64,000 bases of DNA. Origin: Mycolicibacterium sarraceniae (GTDB taxonomy: Bacteria; Actinomycetota; Actinomycetes; Mycobacteriales; Mycobacteriaceae). The stretch is taken from assembly GCF_010731875.1 (NCBI RefSeq), contig NZ_AP022595.1, positions 3,162,001 through 3,226,000 of the forward strand, read 5' to 3'. Under the pieces are notes generated by a model. It was not told the DNA's origin. It did no database searches and was given only the letters and a program-made list of their open reading frames with translations. Of the stretch, positions 26,564-35,665 are shown piece after piece (positions within the stretch are counted from its first letter, which is position 1; each line of letters starts with the position of its first letter). The translations under genes were made by a program, and so were the position numbers.

Positions 26564-28570
26564 CTACACCTCGATGGGTGGATGTAGCCGTGCAGGCGTG
26601 TACTGCCGGTTGCGCCGTGCTGCCCACGCGCTCGCAGCCAGTGCAGCCGCGAGCACTCCGGTCAGCACCGCCACGGCCACCCACAGCCGGTGATCGATCC
26701 CACCGTTGATGAGCTGGCGTAAACCGTTGACGGCATAGGTCATTGGATCCGCCGGGTGGATGAACTGGAAGGGTTTCGCGGTGGTCTCCACGGGATAGAT
26801 CCCGCCCGCCGAGACCAGCTGCAACATCAGGAACGCCAGCGTCACCACCCGTCCGACGGCGACTCCGAACACCGCGTTGAATGCCTGGATGATGCCCAGG
26901 AACGCGGCGATCACCAGGATCAGGAACGCCACCGTGAACACCGGATATTGGGCCTTCAACCCGACTCCGAAGTGCACCACCGCATACATCACGACGACTT
27001 GGCAGATCGCCACCAGCAGTGCCGGCCAATAGGACGCCAGCACCACCCGCAGGGCACCGAGCCCGTTGATGATCGGGCGGGACTGCAACGGGGTCAACAA
27101 CATCCAGATGATAAGGGCGCCGATGAACAGTGCCAACGGTAGGAAGAACGGGGCGAACCCGGTGCCGAACGTTGCGGCCGGGTTGTGCGTCACCATGTCC
27201 AAATTCACCGGAGCGGCGACGGTCCTGGCCACCTCTGTGCGCTGTTGTGGCGTCCACGACGGCACCTGGGTAGACCCCTGGCGCAGCTTCGCGGCGAGTT
27301 CCTGGCTGCCGTCGCGCAACTGTCCGGTCCCGTCGGCCAAGCGCTGCGCACCCGAGGCAAGCTGATTGCTGCCGTTGGTCAGCGCGACAAGGCCTGCGCT
27401 GAGGCGCTGTGCGCCTGAGTTGAGTTGCTGGGCCCCGTCGCGCAGCTTCACCACATCGGTGCGCAGGTGGCCGTCGACGGCGGCGGTGAGGAACTTCCGC
27501 AGCTTGCTGTTGGGGTCGCCGAGATCGCCCTCGAGGCGAGATGCGCTGTCGCGCAACCGGGTAAGTCCATCATCAGTGGCGGGATCGATCCCTTGCGCCC
27601 GTAACAGCCGCTGCGCCCCGGCCAGGACTCCACCGACGTCACGGATCGTCGGGTCGGGGTTGGCCGACAACGTGGCGACCGCCTGGTCGATGATGGCGGC
27701 CGCTTGCGTCTGGTCGACGTGCAGCGCGGCGAGGCGATCAGTTGTCGAGCGCACCGCCCCGCTGAGGCGTTCGGCCACCGCACCGACTTCGACCGGGTCG
27801 AGTCCCAGCCCGTCGACGCGCGAGAGGACATCGATGAGTGGGTCCGTCGCCGTCGTTACCGCGGTGCTCAGCTGCTGGGTGCCCGATGAAAGCTGGGCCG
27901 CACCATCCCGAGCGGTGGCCATGCTGGTGGCCAATGTCTGCGAGCCCGTGGCCAACTGATGCGCCCCGCCATCGGCGGTGACCAAACCTGACGCCAGCCG
28001 GTCGGCGCCGTCGGCGGCGGCCACCAATCCCGCGCCCGCGTCGGTCAACCCGCTCAGCACGGTCCCGACGGTCTGCTCGCCCACGGCGCTGTTGACCTGG
28101 TTGATCACCTCGCGGGCGGCGTTCTGCCCGATGATCGAGCCCAGGTAATTGTTCGCGTCGTTGAACGTGAACCGCAGGCTGGCCTGCGCGGGATCGCCGC
28201 CGGAGGGCGAGGCGATATCGGCGCTGAAATCGGCCGGGATCGTGATGGTGAAGTAGTAGGTGCCGTCGGCCAGACCCTTGGCGGCGTCGGCGGCGGACAC
28301 TTCGTGCAGCAGCAGCTGGCCCGAATTCTTGAGGGCGCCGGCCACCTGATCGCCGGCACGAAGGGGCTTGCCCTGGACGTGCGTGCCGGTGTCTTCGTTG
28401 ACCAGCGCGGCGGGCACTTTGTTGACCGCGGCGAACGGATTCCAGAACGCCCACAGATACATTGCGCCGTACAGCAGCGGCATGAGGATGATCGTGATCA
28501 GCGCGATTCGGGGGAGGACACCCCGGGAGTAACGCTTGAGATCGGTGCCAAGCGACAGTCCGGCGAGCAT
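26564..28570 (-). CDS. YhgE/Pip-family ABC-2-like membrane protein
   Basis: A 668-residue protein with one N-terminal transmembrane helix (IALITIILMPLLYGAMYLWA), a long extracytoplasmic region and about five C-terminal helices. The outer region contains tandem imperfect repeats of the LASG-x-Q-L / LSSGTQQL type, the hallmark of the YhgE/phage-infection-protein family. The fold resembles ABC-2 exporter permeases and type VII-associated EsaA-like proteins. It starts 2 bp after the stop of a degenerate ABC ATPase gene, so the two probably act together. Cargo unknown. Confidence 0.85.
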   Translation of the reverse strand: MLAGLSLGTDLKRYSRGVLPRIALITIILMPLLYGAMYLWAFWNPFAAVNKVPAALVNEDTGTHVQGKPLRAGDQVAGALKNSGQLLLHEVSAADAAKGLADGTYYFTITIPADFSADIASPSGGDPAQASLRFTFNDANNYLGSIIGQNAAREVINQVNSAVGEQTVGTVLSGLTDAGAGLVAAADGADRLASGLVTADGGAHQLATGSQTLATSMATARDGAAQLSSGTQQLSTAVTTATDPLIDVLSRVDGLGLDPVEVGAVAERLSGAVRSTTDRLAALHVDQTQAAAIIDQAVATLSANPDPTIRDVGGVLAGAQRLLRAQGIDPATDDGLTRLRDSASRLEGDLGDPNSKLRKFLTAAVDGHLRTDVVKLRDGAQQLNSGAQRLSAGLVALTNGSNQLASGAQRLADGTGQLRDGSQELAAKLRQGSTQVPSWTPQQRTEVARTVAAPVNLDMVTHNPAATFGTGFAPFFLPLALFIGALIIWMLLTPLQSRPIINGLGALRVVLASYWPALLVAICQVVVMYAVVHFGVGLKAQYPVFTVAFLILVIAAFLGIIQAFNAVFGVAVGRVVTLAFLMLQLVSAGGIYPVETTAKPFQFIHPADPMTYAVNGLRQLINGGIDHRLWVAVAVLTGVLAAALAASAWAARRNRQYTPARLHPPIEV

Positions 28571-28572
28571 GA

Positions 28573-29295
28573 TCAGCCAGTCCCTTTCTGCGTTTCCGAC
28601 AGTTCAGCGCGGTCTGCGTTTGCCACCGGGATTTGTGACCGCACGGCGTGGCGATCTACGTCGTTGACCGTCGCGGTGACGACCGTCTGGTCGCGGCCCA
28701 GATCGATGAGCCGCTCGATGAGCAGGTCCCGATTGACGTCGCTGGTGACGAAGTCCAGGTGCCCGACGACCAGCAGCGGCGGCCGACCGGTGTTGGCCAG
28801 CGCGATTCGCAACAGGAGTCGATCGAGTTCGGTGAGTTCCTCGAAGTACTCGTCGAGGGGAGGGAGCCGGTGTGGTCCGAACACCGGCGCGCATACCGCA
28901 CTCAGAGTGGCTTCGTTTGCCTTGGGCACCATCTGATACCACGCTGAATCCCAACGGAGTTGCTCGGTGATCAGATCGCGGACGGTCACCGATTCGGGCA
29001 CCGTATCGAGTTCGTCGATGCCCGCCAGGGCCGACTGCGAAAAGATGTCGCGCGCGCGGGTGGCGCCGAACACTGTCAGGGTCCCGGATTGGGGTGTCAT
29101 CCGCCCGGCGATCGTCATCAGCAGCGCGGTGCGCCCGGATCCGGCCGGGCATACCAATACGTTGAGGCCGCCGCTGGGGATGTCGAGATCGACGGGTCCA
29201 TACACCGGACCCCACGGGCCGCGCATCCTGATATCGCGGGCGACGACTGCGGACGGCCCATCGTCGGTACGGCTATCAGGACTTTCCGGTTCCAC
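28573..29295 (-). CDS. Degenerate ABC-type ATPase-like protein paired with YhgE
   Basis: A 240-residue protein with the outline of an ABC ATPase but damaged catalytic motifs. Walker A reads CPAGSGRT, with the catalytic Lys changed to Arg. The LSGGQ signature is replaced by ELTELDRLLLRIALA. The Walker B end reads LLVVGHLDFV, with no Asp-Glu. The frame is otherwise intact and codon use is normal, so this is a maintained, probably non-hydrolysing variant rather than a pseudogene. A GGGAGG site precedes the GTG at 29295. The YhgE gene follows after 2 bp. Confidence 0.78.
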   Translation of the reverse strand: MEPESPDSRTDDGPSAVVARDIRMRGPWGPVYGPVDLDIPSGGLNVLVCPAGSGRTALLMTIAGRMTPQSGTLTVFGATRARDIFSQSALAGIDELDTVPESVTVRDLITEQLRWDSAWYQMVPKANEATLSAVCAPVFGPHRLPPLDEYFEELTELDRLLLRIALANTGRPPLLVVGHLDFVTSDVNRDLLIERLIDLGRDQTVVTATVNDVDRHAVRSQIPVANADRAELSETQKGTG

Positions 29296-29393
29296 TGCGC
29301 CCTCCCGTTGATCTGTGCCCGTACATCACAACATGCCGTGAAGATGGTCCGCGCGCGAAATCACACCCCGGAGACTACTGACCCCGGCATCGT

Positions 29394-29399
29394 TAGGCT
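29394..29399 (+). promoter_or_regulatory. Predicted leaderless -10 element of the glyoxalase-like gene
   Basis: TAGGCT, 7 nt before the ATG at 29407; no Shine-Dalgarno sequence. Confidence 0.5.
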
Positions 29400-29406
29400 C
29401 AGTTCG

Positions 29407-29829
29407 ATGAGTGCATCGTCGGATCGGCCGAGCCGCCAGGAGATCTCCGACGCCATCGCCGAACTGGGCTCGCGGTTGGTACTCGGTGCCATCTACACCG
29501 AAGTCCCGGTGCCGTCCCTCGCGCAGGCCAGTCAGGTGGCTGCGCTGGCCGTGCAGATCGCCATCGACGCCATCGACGTCATCGACGCCATCGACCCGTC
29601 GGGGCGCGGTCCGGCGCTCTGGTTTCAGCAGATGGACGCCCCGCGCCCGCAGCGCAACCGCATCCACCTCGATATCGATGTGCCCCACGACGCGGCGACC
29701 GAACGCATCGCCGCGGCGATCGCGGCGGGCGGCACGGTGCTATCGGATTCGGCGGCGCCGGCGTTCTGGGTCCTGGCTGACCCGGAGGGCAACGAGGCCT
29801 GCATCTGCACCTGGCAGGGGCGCGACTGA
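29407..29829 (+). CDS. Glyoxalase-like (VOC) domain protein
   Basis: A 140-residue protein. The C-terminal half, with [20 protein letters not shown] and [15 protein letters not shown], is the glyoxalase-like half-domain seen in many actinobacterial VOC proteins. The N-terminal part is less conserved and holds an [12 protein letters not shown] tract. No metal-ligand set can be assigned with confidence, and function is unknown. It is divergent from the ABC-like/YhgE pair and 23 bp upstream of proS, which has its own promoter. Confidence 0.65.
   Translation: MSASSDRPSRQEISDAIAELGSRLVLGAIYTEVPVPSLAQASQVAALAVQIAIDAIDVIDAIDPSGRGPALWFQQMDAPRPQRNRIHLDIDVPHDAATERIAAAIAAGGTVLSDSAAPAFWVLADPEGNEACICTWQGRD
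29560..29595 (+). repeat. Four tandem 9-bp units inside the glyoxalase-like gene
   Basis: GCCATCGAC occurs four times head to tail (third copy GTCATCGAC), encoding [12 protein letters not shown]. The copy number could vary between strains without breaking the frame. Confidence 0.85.
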
Positions 29830-29838
29830 GGGCATCGC

Positions 29839-29844
29839 TAGGCT
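29839..29844 (+). promoter_or_regulatory. Predicted leaderless -10 element of proS
   Basis: TAGGCT, 8 nt before the GTG at 29853. The 11-mer TAGGCTTGCCC here recurs exactly in front of ribF at 51885-51895. Confidence 0.5.
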
Positions 29845-29852
29845 TGCCCACT

Positions 29853-31601
29853 GTGATCACCCGCATGTCCGAGCTGTTCTTGCGCACGTTGCGCGATGAC
29901 CCAGCCGACGCCGAAGTGCCCAGCCACAAACTGCTGATCCGCGCCGGCTACGTCCGGCCGGTGGCGCCCGGGCTGTACACCTGGCTGCCGCTGGGCCTGC
30001 GGGTGCTGCGCAAGGTCGAGAAGATCGTGCGCGAGGAGATGGTTGCGATCAGCGGGCAGGAGATCCTGTTTCCCGCGTTGCTGCCGAAGGCGCCGTATGA
30101 GACCACCAACCGCTGGACCGAGTACGGCGATGGGGTGTTCCGGCTCAAGGACCGCCGGATGAACGACTACATGCTCGGCCCCACCCACGAGGAGTTCTTC
30201 ACCCTCACGGTCAAGGGGGAGTACAGCTCCTACAAGGACTTCCCGCTGGTTTTGTTCCAAATCCAGACCAAATACCGCGACGAGGCCCGCCCCCGGGCCG
30301 GCATCCTGCGCGGACGCGAGTTCGTCATGAAGGACTCGTACTCGTTCGACGTCGACGACGACGGCCTCAAGACCGCGTATCACGCGCACCGCGAGGCCTA
30401 CCAGAAGATGTTCAAGCGCATGGCAATTCGCTATGTGATCGTCTCGGCGGTGTCCGGTGCGATGGGCGGGTCGGCCTCCGAGGAATTCCTTGCCGAAAGC
30501 GAGGTCGGCGAGGACACGTTTGTGCGCTGCTTGCAGTCTGGATACGCGGCGAATGTCGAGGCGGTGATCACCGCGGTTCCCGAGTCCCTGCCGCTCGAGG
30601 GTCTGCCGGATGCCACGGTGTACGACACCCCGGACACCGCGACGATCGCGGCTCTGGTGGAGTGGGCCAACTCCGCGGATCTGGGCCGGGAGGTGGCGGC
30701 GGCCGACACGCTCAAGAACGTGCTGCTGAAGACACGGGTACCGGGCGGCGAGTGGGAGTTGCTCGCCATCGGCGTGCCCGGCGACCGTGAAGTGGATGAT
30801 AAGCGCCTCGGCGCCGCGCTGGAGCCCGCGGAATACACGCTGCTCGACGATGCCGATTTCGCCAGGCACCCCTTCCTGAAGAAGGGGTACATCGGCCCGA
30901 AAAGCTTGCTGGCCAACGGTGTTCGCTACCTGGTCGATCCGAGGGTGGTGGACGGGACGACGTGGATAACCGGCGCCGATGAAACCGGTAAGCATGTCGT
31001 CGGTCTGGTGGCCGGCCGGGATTTCGTTGCCGACGGCACCATCGAGGCGGCCGAGGTGCGCGACGGGGACCTGTCACCGGACGGCGCCGGACCGCTGGTG
31101 TCGGCGCGTGGTATCGAGATCGGCCACATCTTTCAGCTGGGCCGCAAGTACACCGATGCGTTCTCCGCCGATGTGCTCGGTGAAGACGGTAAGCCGGTGC
31201 GGCTGACGATGGGCTCGTATGGCGTAGGGGTTTCCCGGCTCGTCGCGGTGATCGCCGAGCAGCAGCACGATGAGTTGGGGTTGCGCTGGCCGTCGTCGGT
31301 GGCGCCGTTCGATGTGCATGTGGTGATCGCCAACAAGGATGCGCAGGCTCGGACCGGCGCCGAAGAGCTGACCCGCGATCTGGACCGGTTGGGCCTGGAC
31401 GTTCTGCTCGACGACCGCACCGCCTCGCCGGGGGTGAAGTTCAAGGACGCCGAACTGCTCGGCGTGCCGTGGATTGTCGTAGTCGGACGGGGCTGGGCCG
31501 ACGGTGTCGTCGAGCTGCGTAACCGCTTCACCGGTGACAGGCGCGAGATCAGCGTCGATGGTGCCGCATCCGCCGTCCACGCAGCTTGTCGAGAGGTTTG
31601 A
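29853..31601 (+). CDS. proS: Prolyl-tRNA synthetase (bacterial type)
   Basis: A 582-residue class II aminoacyl-tRNA synthetase charging tRNA-Pro. Motif 2 lies around [19 protein letters not shown], motif 3 around [17 protein letters not shown], and the inserted YbaK-like editing domain (residues about 230-380) that removes mis-charged alanine is present. The anticodon-binding domain ends the protein. The GTG at 29853 matches the known N-terminus ([15 protein letters not shown]). It corresponds to Rv2845c. Confidence 0.96.
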   Translation: MITRMSELFLRTLRDDPADAEVPSHKLLIRAGYVRPVAPGLYTWLPLGLRVLRKVEKIVREEMVAISGQEILFPALLPKAPYETTNRWTEYGDGVFRLKDRRMNDYMLGPTHEEFFTLTVKGEYSSYKDFPLVLFQIQTKYRDEARPRAGILRGREFVMKDSYSFDVDDDGLKTAYHAHREAYQKMFKRMAIRYVIVSAVSGAMGGSASEEFLAESEVGEDTFVRCLQSGYAANVEAVITAVPESLPLEGLPDATVYDTPDTATIAALVEWANSADLGREVAAADTLKNVLLKTRVPGGEWELLAIGVPGDREVDDKRLGAALEPAEYTLLDDADFARHPFLKKGYIGPKSLLANGVRYLVDPRVVDGTTWITGADETGKHVVGLVAGRDFVADGTIEAAEVRDGDLSPDGAGPLVSARGIEIGHIFQLGRKYTDAFSADVLGEDGKPVRLTMGSYGVGVSRLVAVIAEQQHDELGLRWPSSVAPFDVHVVIANKDAQARTGAEELTRDLDRLGLDVLLDDRTASPGVKFKDAELLGVPWIVVVGRGWADGVVELRNRFTGDRREISVDGAASAVHAACREV

Positions 31602-31725
31602 CGCCGCTGATCATCGACCCGGGTGTCTGGCCGAATGCGCTCCCGTGACCGTCGCGACGGGCGAGCGCGATGCCGCGGCGATCGGACGCAACTTCGGCAG
31701 TAGGTACTGCGGCCCGACACTGTAG

Positions 31726-32211
31726 TTACTCGGTGCCGCCCGGGAACGCGACCGTCACCGGCTCGATGCCTTGGACTTGCTTCCAGCGTGCTGCGGCGAC
31801 CGCCGCTTCGGTGAGCGCGGTGACCGCGAACTCGCGGTCCTGGTCGGAACTGGCATGTTCGAGCGCCGCCCGCCAGGCCACCGCGCAGTCGTTCTCCATA
31901 CGCACCGCGAGGCTGGCCGCGTCACTGGGGTTGTCGACCGGAATCGGCAGCTGATAGCCCGCGGCAGGCAGCGGCGCCTTGGCCGCACGGCCGGTCAGCA
32001 TCGCGATCGCCGCCTCCCGGCGCTCACGGTGCTCGGCCAACTCCGCCGACACCAGGTCGTTCTCATCGGGGGAGCTGTGCGCCGACACGATGCCGTAGCC
32101 GTAGATCGCGGCGTGCTCAGCGGCCACGGCATCGAATAGTGCTGCCGCAGCAGCATCCGACGGACGATCGGGGTCCGGTGAAGTCGACGGCGTGGGCTGC
32201 GGTGACGTCAT
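31726..32211 (-). CDS. DUF4439 ferritin-like protein
   Basis: A 161-residue helical protein. EHAAIYGYGIVSAHSSPDEN and ENDCAVAWRAALEHA give the paired Glu/His helices of the DUF4439 ferritin-like family. Metal binding is likely but the activity is unknown. The ATG at 32211 overlaps the upstream lipoprotein gene by 4 bp (ATGA), so the two are translationally coupled. It corresponds to Rv2844 beside proS. The open frame extends upstream only as a shadow of the lipoprotein gene. Confidence 0.82.
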   Translation of the reverse strand: MTSPQPTPSTSPDPDRPSDAAAAALFDAVAAEHAAIYGYGIVSAHSSPDENDLVSAELAEHRERREAAIAMLTGRAAKAPLPAAGYQLPIPVDNPSDAASLAVRMENDCAVAWRAALEHASSDQDREFAVTALTEAAVAAARWKQVQGIEPVTVAFPGGTE

Positions 32212-32735
32212 TGCTCGGCCTTTCCTGGCGGCAGCGCCACGGTGTACGCGGTGACGCAGGACGCCGCGATCGAACCGAGTAGCCCGGCCCGGTAACCGGA
32301 CAGGGTGGGCGCCAGTTTGGTGGCGCTGTCGGCCGAACTGCGCAACGCGGTGACGACGTCGGCCACCGCGGGCGGTGGTAGTGGTGCCGCGGCAGATGAG
32401 GTGGTGGTCGGTGACGTGCTCGTTGTGGGTTTGCCGGCGACCCGGGCGATCTCTTCGGCCAGCGCGGTGGCGTGGCGCCCACGTTCGGCAGCCACCTCGG
32501 TCAGCGCGGGCACCAGGGCCGGTGGTGCTGCCTTCGCCGCCGCCGCGGCTAGCGCACTGTCGTGGCGGGCGAGCTCGGCCTGCTGCTCCAGCGGATCGGG
32601 TTCGGGCGGCGGTTTCGTTCCGCACGCGGTGCTGGCCACGCCGAGCAGCGCGAACAATGCCAGCCCGCGGGCGCCTTCGAGAAGAACCCGTCGCCGGGTG
32701 ATGCCGCCGAATGGCCTGCGGTCTGGGCTCTGCAC
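32208..32735 (-). CDS. Probable Tat-exported lipoprotein (Rv2843-like)
   Basis: A 175-residue Ala/Pro-rich protein. The N-terminus has [20 protein letters not shown] followed by ASTACG: a twin-arginine motif, a hydrophobic core and a lipobox cysteine. The rest is helical with a Thr/Ser-rich linker. The GTG at 32735 is used because GCAGGA precedes it and it leaves a normal signal length; the frame upstream is a shadow. It lies divergently from rimP and overlaps the DUF4439 gene by 4 bp. Function unknown. Confidence 0.68.
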   Translation of the reverse strand: MQSPDRRPFGGITRRRVLLEGARGLALFALLGVASTACGTKPPPEPDPLEQQAELARHDSALAAAAAKAAPPALVPALTEVAAERGRHATALAEEIARVAGKPTTSTSPTTTSSAAAPLPPPAVADVVTALRSSADSATKLAPTLSGYRAGLLGSIAASCVTAYTVALPPGKAEQ

Positions 32736-32860
32736 GCCAACATCCTGCCATTGCGGTGGCGTGCGCTGGCGTATCGTTGAGGGCTGGCTCGCTGCGATCC
32801 TTTGTGGGGAGCCCTGCGATTCGAGGCAGATACAGGACAACTCAAGATGAGGAGCTCGCC

Positions 32861-33391
32861 GTGGCTGGCCGTTCTACGGGGCTACCAACCCAGAAGCAGG
32901 TGATCGAGCTACTCGCTGGTGAGTTCCTGCGCGCCGGATATGAAATCGAAGACGTTCTGATCGACGCCCGCACCCGACCGCCGCGTATCACCGTGATCGC
33001 CGACGGCGACAACCCCCTGGATCTGCAGACCGTGGCCGAGCTGTCCCGGTCCGCGTCGGCCCTGCTGGACGGCCTCGACAGCGACGATGCCTACACCCTG
33101 GAAGTCACCTCACCAGGGGTGGAGCGGCCGCTGACCACCGAGAAGCATTTCCGTCGCGCGCACGCCCGCTTGGTCGACGCCGAGCTCGCGGACGGAACCA
33201 CTGTCACCGGCCGGCTGGGCCCGGTGGCCGACGGCGCGGTCGATCTGGTGGTCCGGGATCGCCACGATTGGGCTGTGCGCCGGATCCCGCTTACCGAGAT
33301 TGTCAAAGCCGTTGTCCAGGTTGAGTTTTCACCACCAAAGCCGCGCGAGCTAGAGCTGGCCGGAGCATCAGGAAGGGAGGCCGGAGCGTGA
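32861..33391 (+). CDS. rimP: Ribosome maturation factor RimP
   Basis: A 176-residue protein required for 30S subunit maturation. The N-terminal domain has [22 protein letters not shown] and the family-typical [19 protein letters not shown]. The C-terminal SH3-like domain follows. The GTG at 32861 has GAGGAG upstream. The stop overlaps nusA by 4 bp. It is the first gene of the conserved rimP-nusA-ylxR-infB-rbfA cluster. Confidence 0.95.
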   Translation: MAGRSTGLPTQKQVIELLAGEFLRAGYEIEDVLIDARTRPPRITVIADGDNPLDLQTVAELSRSASALLDGLDSDDAYTLEVTSPGVERPLTTEKHFRRAHARLVDAELADGTTVTGRLGPVADGAVDLVVRDRHDWAVRRIPLTEIVKAVVQVEFSPPKPRELELAGASGREAGA

Positions 33392-34401
33392 ATATCGATA
33401 TGACCGCCCTGCATGCGATCGAGATCGATCGAGGCATTTCAGTTGACGAGTTGCTCGACACCATCAAGTCGGCCCTATTGACCGCCTATCGGCACACCGA
33501 GGGTCACCAGCCCGATGCGCGCATCGAGATCGACCGTAAGAGCGGCTTCGTGCAGGTGATGGCCCGTGAGACCGACGAAGACGGCAACCTGATCAGCGAA
33601 TGGGACGACACCCCAGAGGGATTCGGCCGCGTCGCGGCGACAACGGCCCGTCAGGTCATGCTGCAGCGCTTCCGTGACGCCGAAAACGAGCGCAGCTATG
33701 GCGAGTTCTCGGCGCGGGAAGGCGACATCGTCGCCGGTGTCATCCAGCGGGACGCCCGCGCCAACGCCCGCGGGCTGGTCGTCGTGCGGCTCGGCAGTGA
33801 GACAAAAGGCGCCGAGGGCGTCATCCCGTCCGCCGAGCAGGTGCCCGGTGAAAGCTATGACCATGGTGATCGGCTGCGCTGCTATGTCGTCGGGGTCAGT
33901 CGCGGCGCGCGCGAGCCGTTGATCACGCTCTCGCGCACGCACCCCAATCTGGTCCGCAAGCTGTTCTCACTGGAGGTGCCCGAGATCGCCGACGGGACGG
34001 TGGAGATCGTGGCAGTGGCCCGCGAGGCCGGGCACCGGTCGAAGATCGCCGTCGTATCGCGGGTGCCGGGGCTCAATGCCAAGGGCGCCTGTATCGGACC
34101 GATGGGTCAACGGGTGCGCAATGTGATGAGCGAGCTATCCGGCGAGAAGATCGACATCATCGACTTTGACGACGATCCCGCTCGCTTCGTTGCCAACGCC
34201 CTATCGCCGGCAAAGGTGGTCTCAGTGTCAGTTATCGACGCGGGCGCGCGCGCGGCGCGGGTGGTCGTGCCCGATTTCCAGCTGTCTTTGGCGATCGGCA
34301 AGGAAGGGCAGAATGCCCGGCTGGCCGCCAGGCTGACCGGCTGGCGCATCGACATTCGCAGCGATGCCGCGGCACCGGAAGGCGCGGAGTCCGGGGCGTA
34401 G
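33388..34401 (+). CDS. nusA: Transcription termination/antitermination factor NusA
   Basis: A 337-residue NusA with N-terminal RNA-polymerase-binding domain, S1 domain (around residues 105-180) and two KH domains: KH1 with [20 protein letters not shown]2 with [18 protein letters not shown]. It lacks the C-terminal AR repeats of enterobacterial NusA, as is normal in mycobacteria. The GTG at 33388 overlaps the rimP stop. In relatives ylxR follows closely, but here about 0.8 kb intervenes. Confidence 0.96.
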   Translation: MNIDMTALHAIEIDRGISVDELLDTIKSALLTAYRHTEGHQPDARIEIDRKSGFVQVMARETDEDGNLISEWDDTPEGFGRVAATTARQVMLQRFRDAENERSYGEFSAREGDIVAGVIQRDARANARGLVVVRLGSETKGAEGVIPSAEQVPGESYDHGDRLRCYVVGVSRGAREPLITLSRTHPNLVRKLFSLEVPEIADGTVEIVAVAREAGHRSKIAVVSRVPGLNAKGACIGPMGQRVRNVMSELSGEKIDIIDFDDDPARFVANALSPAKVVSVSVIDAGARAARVVVPDFQLSLAIGKEGQNARLAARLTGWRIDIRSDAAAPEGAESGA

Positions 34402-34439
34402 ACGTTTGAGCAGATTTCTAGCTCGCCGCCTTGCGCAGC

Positions 34440-34459
34440 ATGAAATGCATAAATTTCAT
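34440..34459. promoter_or_regulatory. Inverted repeat in an AT-rich stretch after nusA
   Basis: ATGAAAT-GCATAA-ATTTCAT: 7-bp perfect arms and a 6-bp centre, 39 bp after the nusA stop. The local base composition is clearly more AT-rich than the flanks, suggesting imported DNA. It could be an operator or a weak terminator. Confidence 0.35.
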
Positions 34460-34653
34460 TTGCGTGTCGCGCGAGCGAAGTTTTCTGTGCCGTTCCGTGG
34501 GCGGCGTCGGGCTGGTGTTGTTTGCGGCAATTGGCTCATCGATTTCGGCATTTAGACACAACTTCGGCACTGTAGTGTCTTGTCAGTGCAGGCATGTGTT
34601 GACGGTCGTTATCCGCTCGGCGGCAAGCCTTTTCACGCACAGAACGGCCATCG

Positions 34654-35190
34654 GTGGTCGCTTCTAAATCCGGCGACGATTTGACGGCCGCATCTCGGTC
34701 ACCGTGGCGGGTCCTGGCGGGGACGTCAGCGTCTCGTGCAACAGGATCATCTCCACCGGTCGTCCGGCGCGACCTCACCGTCGGCGTGGTGCAGGTCCGT
34801 GACTGCCCGGCCAGTTGGCGCGGATTTCAGTGGCTCTACACCCATGACACCGGCGTCCGGGCGCATTTTTCCTCGGCTCCGAAGTGGCTGTCGACGCCTA
34901 CGCGAACTTCGATGCCTTCCCCGACCAGCTGTGTCTCCTCAACAAGGCGCTGCGCTCGTTCGGAGGCGGAATCGTCAGTACTGGACGGCAGGGGGCCGGG
35001 ACCTACATCAACCTGGACCAGGCGATGCGGCTGGGTGTCCGGGTCGCGGCGATGCCGGCCCGGTACTCAGGTGTCGTCGGACGAGACGAGTACTCGCCGT
35101 ATCAGGACAAGGTGGGCCGACCACCGGAGGCGGCCGACCGTGGGGCACAGCTCGAATTCGGCCCGCGAAGGGTGGTTCTGGGCGGCGCGG
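34654..35190 (+). pseudogene. Broken gene of unrecognised family inserted between nusA and ylxR
   Basis: The 809 bp between nusA and ylxR contain a protein split over two frames. Frame one includes LTVGVVQVRDCPASWRGFQW and HDTGVRAHF. At a TTTTT run (34866-34870) the meaningful frame changes, and frame two carries VAVDAYANFDAFPDQLCLLN, GGIVSTGRQGAGTYINLDQA and DEYSPYQDKVG. One additional T would make them one frame. The GRQGAGTYINLDQAMRLG piece faintly resembles the C-terminal FAD-binding end of some amine-oxidase-like flavoproteins; I do not claim it. The second frame runs without a stop into ylxR. Bases 34402-34650 hold only an AT-rich segment with inverted repeats. Confidence 0.5.
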
Positions 35191-35199
35191 CGATGACGG

Positions 35200-35205
35200 T
35201 AGACT
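35200..35205 (+). promoter_or_regulatory. Possible -10 element directly upstream of ylxR
   Basis: TAGACT ends 5 nt before the GTG at 35211. It would give ylxR-infB their own promoter despite the insertion after nusA. Spacing is slightly short for a true leaderless start. Confidence 0.35.
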
Positions 35206-35210
35206 ACGTC

Positions 35211-35585
35211 GTGATCCAGCGCGAGACTCCGATCCCCGAGAGACCGCATCGCCGCACCGAAGGACCGGTGCGGACATGTGTCGGGTGCCGGAAGCGAGAG
35301 TTGGCCGTCGATCTGCTCCGAGTGGTGGCGATGTCGAACGGGAACGGCGAACGCGCCGTAACCGTTGACCAAGCCGGTAACCTCCCGGGCAGGGGTGCCT
35401 GGCTGCATCCCACTGATCGGTGCCTTGAGGCAGCGATTCGGCGGCGAGCTTTCGGCCGAGCGTTGCGCATCACCGGTTCACCGGACACCTCCGAGGTGGT
35501 CGAGGAGATCAGGGCCCAACAGGCACTGACCGGCTCGGCCAGCCCGGTAAGAGAACAGGCAGCGAAGAACATGAGCACACCGTGA
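35211..35585 (+). CDS. ylxR: YlxR-family nucleic-acid-binding protein (DUF448)
   Basis: A 124-residue protein of the YlxR family, found between nusA and infB across bacteria and thought to bind RNA or act as a regulator. The signature RTCVGCRKRE is followed by LPGRGAWLHP and AIRRRAFGRAL. The GTG at 35211 matches relatives that begin VIQRETP. The same frame is open upstream into the inserted sequence, so an N-terminal extension cannot be excluded. infB starts 80 bp downstream. Confidence 0.88.
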   Translation: MIQRETPIPERPHRRTEGPVRTCVGCRKRELAVDLLRVVAMSNGNGERAVTVDQAGNLPGRGAWLHPTDRCLEAAIRRRAFGRALRITGSPDTSEVVEEIRAQQALTGSASPVREQAAKNMSTP

Positions 35586-35665
35586 AGTTCCGACGATGAC
35601 CATGCGTCAAAGCTAAACCCGAGGCGCGGCCTACCACCGCTGTCGCCTCTTGAGTAGGAGATGTA

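Noticed and set aside
32711..32860. N-terminally extended RimP starting at 32711
   Set aside because: The extension overlaps the divergent lipoprotein gene and lacks family similarity; GTG 32861 has a good ribosome site.
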